DNA of 7,340 bases, taken from assembly GCA_036497785.1 (NCBI GenBank), contig DASXIW010000198.1, positions 1-7,340 on the forward strand, read 5' to 3'. The stretch is from DASXIW01 sp036497785 (GTDB lineage Bacteria; Pseudomonadota; Alphaproteobacteria; Acetobacterales; Acetobacteraceae). The notes beneath the pieces are model-generated. The model made no database searches. It saw only the letters and a program-made list of their open reading frames with translations, and had not been told where the DNA came from. The first letter of the stretch is position 1; every line of letters begins with the position of its first letter. Positions 5,254-7,340 of the stretch are shown here, in pieces. The position numbers and the translations under genes are program-made.

Positions 5254-6839
5254 GCGACACCGCCGCATCGGATGCGGCGTGGAAGCCGAAGGGCAATCCA
5301 TGGCTGATCGCCGTGGTGGTGACGATGGCGGCGTTCATGGAGATTCTGGACACCACCATCGTCAATGTCAGCCTGCCGCATATCGCGGGCTCGGTCTCGG
5401 CGAGCTATGACGACGCGACCTGGACCCTGACCTCGTACCTGCTGGCGAACGGCGTGGTGCTGACGGTGTCGGGGTTCATTGGGCGATTGATCGGGCGTAA
5501 GCGCTATTTCCTGATATGCATCGCCATGTTCACGGTGTGCTCGTTCCTGTGCGGCACCGCGACGAGCCTTTCGCAATTGGTGGTCTACCGGCTGTTCCAG
5601 GGGCTGTTCGGCGGTGGGCTGCAGCCGAACCAGCAATCGATCATCCTGGATACGTTTCCGCCGGCCAGGCGCAGCCAGGCATTCAGCGTGGTGGCGGTGG
5701 CGGTGATTTTCGCGCCGGCGATCGGCCCGACGCTCGGTGGCTGGCTGACCGATAATTACTCGTGGCGCTGGGTGTTCCTGATCAATATTCCCGTGGGGCT
5801 GCTGGCGTTCTTTGCCGTGACCGCACTTGTGGAAGACCCGCCCTGGCTCAAGCGCCAGAAGGCCCGCATCGGCGATACGGACTGGGTCGGGCTCGGATTG
5901 ATCGCGCTGGGGCTTGGCTGCCTGCAGGTGATGCTGGATCGTGGCGAGGACGATGACTGGTTTTCCAACCCGTTCATCCAGCAGATGGCCATCATGGCGG
6001 CCATCGGCATTACCGGGGCGGTGGTCTGGCTGACCACGACCAAGAAGCCGATCGTGCGGCTGTCCGTGTTCCTCGACCGCAATTTCACGGTGGGATCGAT
6101 CGTCATCTTCGCGCTGGGCACGGTGCTCTACTCAGGCACCGTCCTGCTGCCGCAATTGGCGCAGGAGCGGCTTGGCTACACCGCGTTGCTGGCTGGATTG
6201 CTGCTGTCGCCGGGGGCGGTGGTGCTGGTGGTGCTTGTGCCGATCGTCGGGCGGTTTATTCTGCCGCGGGTGCAGGCGCGCTACGTCATCGCCGTCGGCT
6301 TCCTGGTGATCGGCAGCGCCTTCGCCTATTCGCACTCGCTGACGCCCGATATCAGCTTCGAACGGCTGGCCTTCCTGCGGATATTCCAGATCGTGGGGCT
6401 TGGCTTCCTGTTCGTGCCGAACAGCACGATCACCTACGCGACCCTGCCGAAGGAGCTGAACGGCGACGCCAGCGCGCTGTACGTGATGCTGCGCAATGTG
6501 GCGGGATCGATCGGCATCTCGGTGGCCACCGCCCTTGTGGTGCAGCGAACCCAGGCCCACCAGGCCTACCTGGCCGAGCATCTGACGCCGTTCGACCAGC
6601 CATATAACAACCTGCTGGCGAAGAACACCCAGACGCTGGTCGATATGGGGCACAGCGCCGCGTCGGCGCATGCAGCCGCGCAGGGATTGATCAATCAAAC
6701 CCTGACCACGCAGGCAGCGATCCTGGCCTATACCGACGTGTTCGCCTATGTCGCCATCGCCGCGTTCTGCGTGGTACCGGTGGCGCTGCTGTTCAAATCG
6801 ACCAAGGTGAAATCGGACGCGGCCGCGCCGGCGCATTGA
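5250..6839 (+). CDS. emrB: EmrB-type DHA2-family MFS drug exporter
   Basis: This is an inner-membrane proton-driven drug exporter with 14 predicted transmembrane helices (DHA2 family); it should work with the EmrA-type protein just upstream. The 529 residues compare with about 512 in E. coli EmrB. Family motifs are: LDTTIVNVSLP in TM1 (33-43, motif D1), GFIGRLIGRKR (75-85, motif A), RLFQGLFGGG (114-123, motif B), and IGPTLGGWLTDNYSWRW (158-174, motif C and following loop). A hydrophilic loop of about 60 residues before the last helix is also typical of EmrB. The start is TTG at 5250, overlapping the emrA stop as TTGA and backed by AAGGAGG at 5236-5242, so translation is probably coupled. The next in-frame ATG would delete most of TM1. 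E. coli EmrAB-TolC exports uncouplers and nalidixic acid; the substrate here is unknown. No TolC-like gene is in view. Confidence 0.95.
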   Translation: MSDTAASDAAWKPKGNPWLIAVVVTMAAFMEILDTTIVNVSLPHIAGSVSASYDDATWTLTSYLLANGVVLTVSGFIGRLIGRKRYFLICIAMFTVCSFLCGTATSLSQLVVYRLFQGLFGGGLQPNQQSIILDTFPPARRSQAFSVVAVAVIFAPAIGPTLGGWLTDNYSWRWVFLINIPVGLLAFFAVTALVEDPPWLKRQKARIGDTDWVGLGLIALGLGCLQVMLDRGEDDDWFSNPFIQQMAIMAAIGITGAVVWLTTTKKPIVRLSVFLDRNFTVGSIVIFALGTVLYSGTVLLPQLAQERLGYTALLAGLLLSPGAVVLVVLVPIVGRFILPRVQARYVIAVGFLVIGSAFAYSHSLTPDISFERLAFLRIFQIVGLGFLFVPNSTITYATLPKELNGDASALYVMLRNVAGSIGISVATALVVQRTQAHQAYLAEHLTPFDQPYNNLLAKNTQTLVDMGHSAASAHAAAQGLINQTLTTQAAILAYTDVFAYVAIAAFCVVPVALLFKSTKVKSDAAAPAH

Positions 6840-6858
6840 CGTCCGGTAAAGCAATTTT

Positions 6859-6872
6859 CAACGAAAGCGTTG
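6859..6872. other. Short hairpin between convergent genes
   Basis: CAACG-AAAG-CGTTG is a perfect 5-bp stem with a 4-base loop in the 36-bp gap between the MFS stop (6839) and the convergent enzyme's stop (6876). A shared bidirectional terminator would be expected here, but neither side is followed by a proper T-run and the stem is not GC-rich. I call it a hairpin only; a role in termination is possible but weakly supported. Confidence 0.25.
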
Positions 6873-6875
6873 CCT

Positions 6876-7340
6876 TCAAATCACCAGCTCGATCACGAAC
6901 GGGCCGGAGCGGGTGGTGCCGTGGGCGAACAGGTCGTTGAATTCTTCCATGTTGTGGGCGCGGGCGCCTTCCACGCCCATGCCACCGGCGAGCGCCACGA
7001 AATCGAGATTGGGGTTGCCAAGGTCGAGCATCTCGAGCGCGGTGCGGCCCGGATTGGCGCCGACATTGGCGAGTTCGTGCAGCAGGATCGCATATTTCCG
7101 GTTGGAAAAAATAACCGTGGTCACATCCAGCTTCTCACGCGCCTGCGTCCACAGCGACTGGATCGTGTACATCGCCGAGCCATCCGCCTCGAGGTTGATC
7201 ACGCGCCGCCCGTTCGCCGCCACCGCCGCCCCCGTCGCCAGCGGCATCCCGCCCCCGATCGCACCGCCGCCCACGTTCATCCAGTCGTGCGGCGGCGCGT
7301 CGTGCGTCGCCGGATAGAAGGCGCGGCCGAAGGTGATGCT
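6876..7340 (-). CDS. Thiamine-diphosphate enzyme, acetolactate synthase-like (C-terminal part; 5' end beyond window)
   Basis: The frame is open from the right edge to TGA at 6876-6878, giving about 154 residues. These are the C-terminal ThDP-binding domain of the acetolactate synthase/benzoylformate decarboxylase superfamily, whose full proteins are about 520-570 residues. The start codon is outside the window; the first ATG in frame (7280) is internal, because the 20 codons before it read as good protein (ending PPHDW). Visible features are WMNVGGGAIGGGMPLATGAA ahead of the cofactor motif, then EADGS...N with 25 residues between DG and N, matching the metal/ThDP signature GDG-X24-27-N with Ala in place of the first Gly. 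TIQSLWTQAREKLDVT and the end PFVIELVI resemble a subgroup annotated as acetolactate synthase large subunit-like. True substrate is uncertain (2-oxo acid decarboxylation or carboligation). It is convergent with the efflux genes and probably unrelated to them. Confidence 0.85.
   Translation of the reverse strand, partial: SITFGRAFYPATHDAPPHDWMNVGGGAIGGGMPLATGAAVAANGRRVINLEADGSAMYTIQSLWTQAREKLDVTTVIFSNRKYAILLHELANVGANPGRTALEMLDLGNPNLDFVALAGGMGVEGARAHNMEEFNDLFAHGTTRSGPFVIELVI

Noticed and set aside
3988..5301. A 437-codon open frame on the minus strand opposite emrA
   Set aside because: Its Leu/Arg/His/Gly-rich translation shows no family motif and mirrors the emrA codon pattern, whereas the plus-strand frame has complete EmrA hallmarks and a good ribosome-binding site.
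6132..6854. A 240-codon minus-strand open frame opposite the MFS gene
   Set aside because: The translation is rich in R, Q, H and G with no motifs; the plus strand encodes an intact DHA2 transporter with conserved motifs.
6859..6872. Intrinsic bidirectional terminator between the convergent genes
   Set aside because: The stem is only 5 bp and lacks a T-run on either side, so it is listed only as a hairpin and not as a terminator.
1..7340. CRISPR array, IS element, tRNA, integration site or defence system
   Set aside because: No regularly spaced repeats, transposase or integrase motifs, terminal inverted repeats, or tRNA-like cloverleaf were seen. Known household genes fill almost the whole window.

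Overview
This is a high-GC window with dense, tightly packed genes. It looks like an alphaproteobacterial chromosome, and the gene content and protein style suggest Rhodospirillales/Acetobacteraceae; that placement is inference, because no rRNA or other phylogenetic marker is present. There is no IS element, phage gene, tRNA or CRISPR array. I see no sign of recent transfer.

Positions 1-3776 (minus strand) hold an iron-sulfur cluster assembly (SUF) operon, transcribed right to left: an Rrf2-family regulator, then sufB, sufC and sufD. sufD runs off the left edge of the window. The genes are almost certainly co-transcribed: the gaps are 10 bp and 12 bp, the third junction is a 4-bp ATGA overlap, and two Shine-Dalgarno sequences share bases with the preceding stop codon. 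SufB, SufC and SufD form the SufBCD scaffold-ATPase complex. The regulator carries a three-cysteine cluster and probably senses Fe-S status and controls its own operon. An imperfect palindrome 27 bp upstream of its start codon is a good candidate operator.

Positions 3777-4050 are the 274-bp divergent intergenic region. They contain that candidate operator, a hairpin over the regulator's ribosome-binding site, a cluster of inverted repeats, an extended -10-like element facing right, and a perfect 12-bp palindrome in the leader of the rightward genes.

Positions 4051-6839 (plus strand) encode a two-gene EmrAB-type drug efflux operon: a membrane fusion protein (HlyD/EmrA family), then a 14-TM DHA2-family MFS transporter. 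The second gene uses a TTG start that overlaps the first gene's stop codon and sits behind a very strong Shine-Dalgarno sequence. No outer-membrane TolC-like partner and no dedicated regulator are visible.

Positions 6876-7340 (minus strand, convergent) are the C-terminal part of a thiamine-diphosphate-dependent enzyme of the acetolactate synthase/benzoylformate decarboxylase superfamily. It is cut by the right edge of the window.

The gene content is conventional. The points worth checking are regulatory (the intergenic palindromes and the hairpin over the regulator's RBS), plus an unusual insertion in the Rrf2 protein. I found no convincing evidence of an undescribed system.
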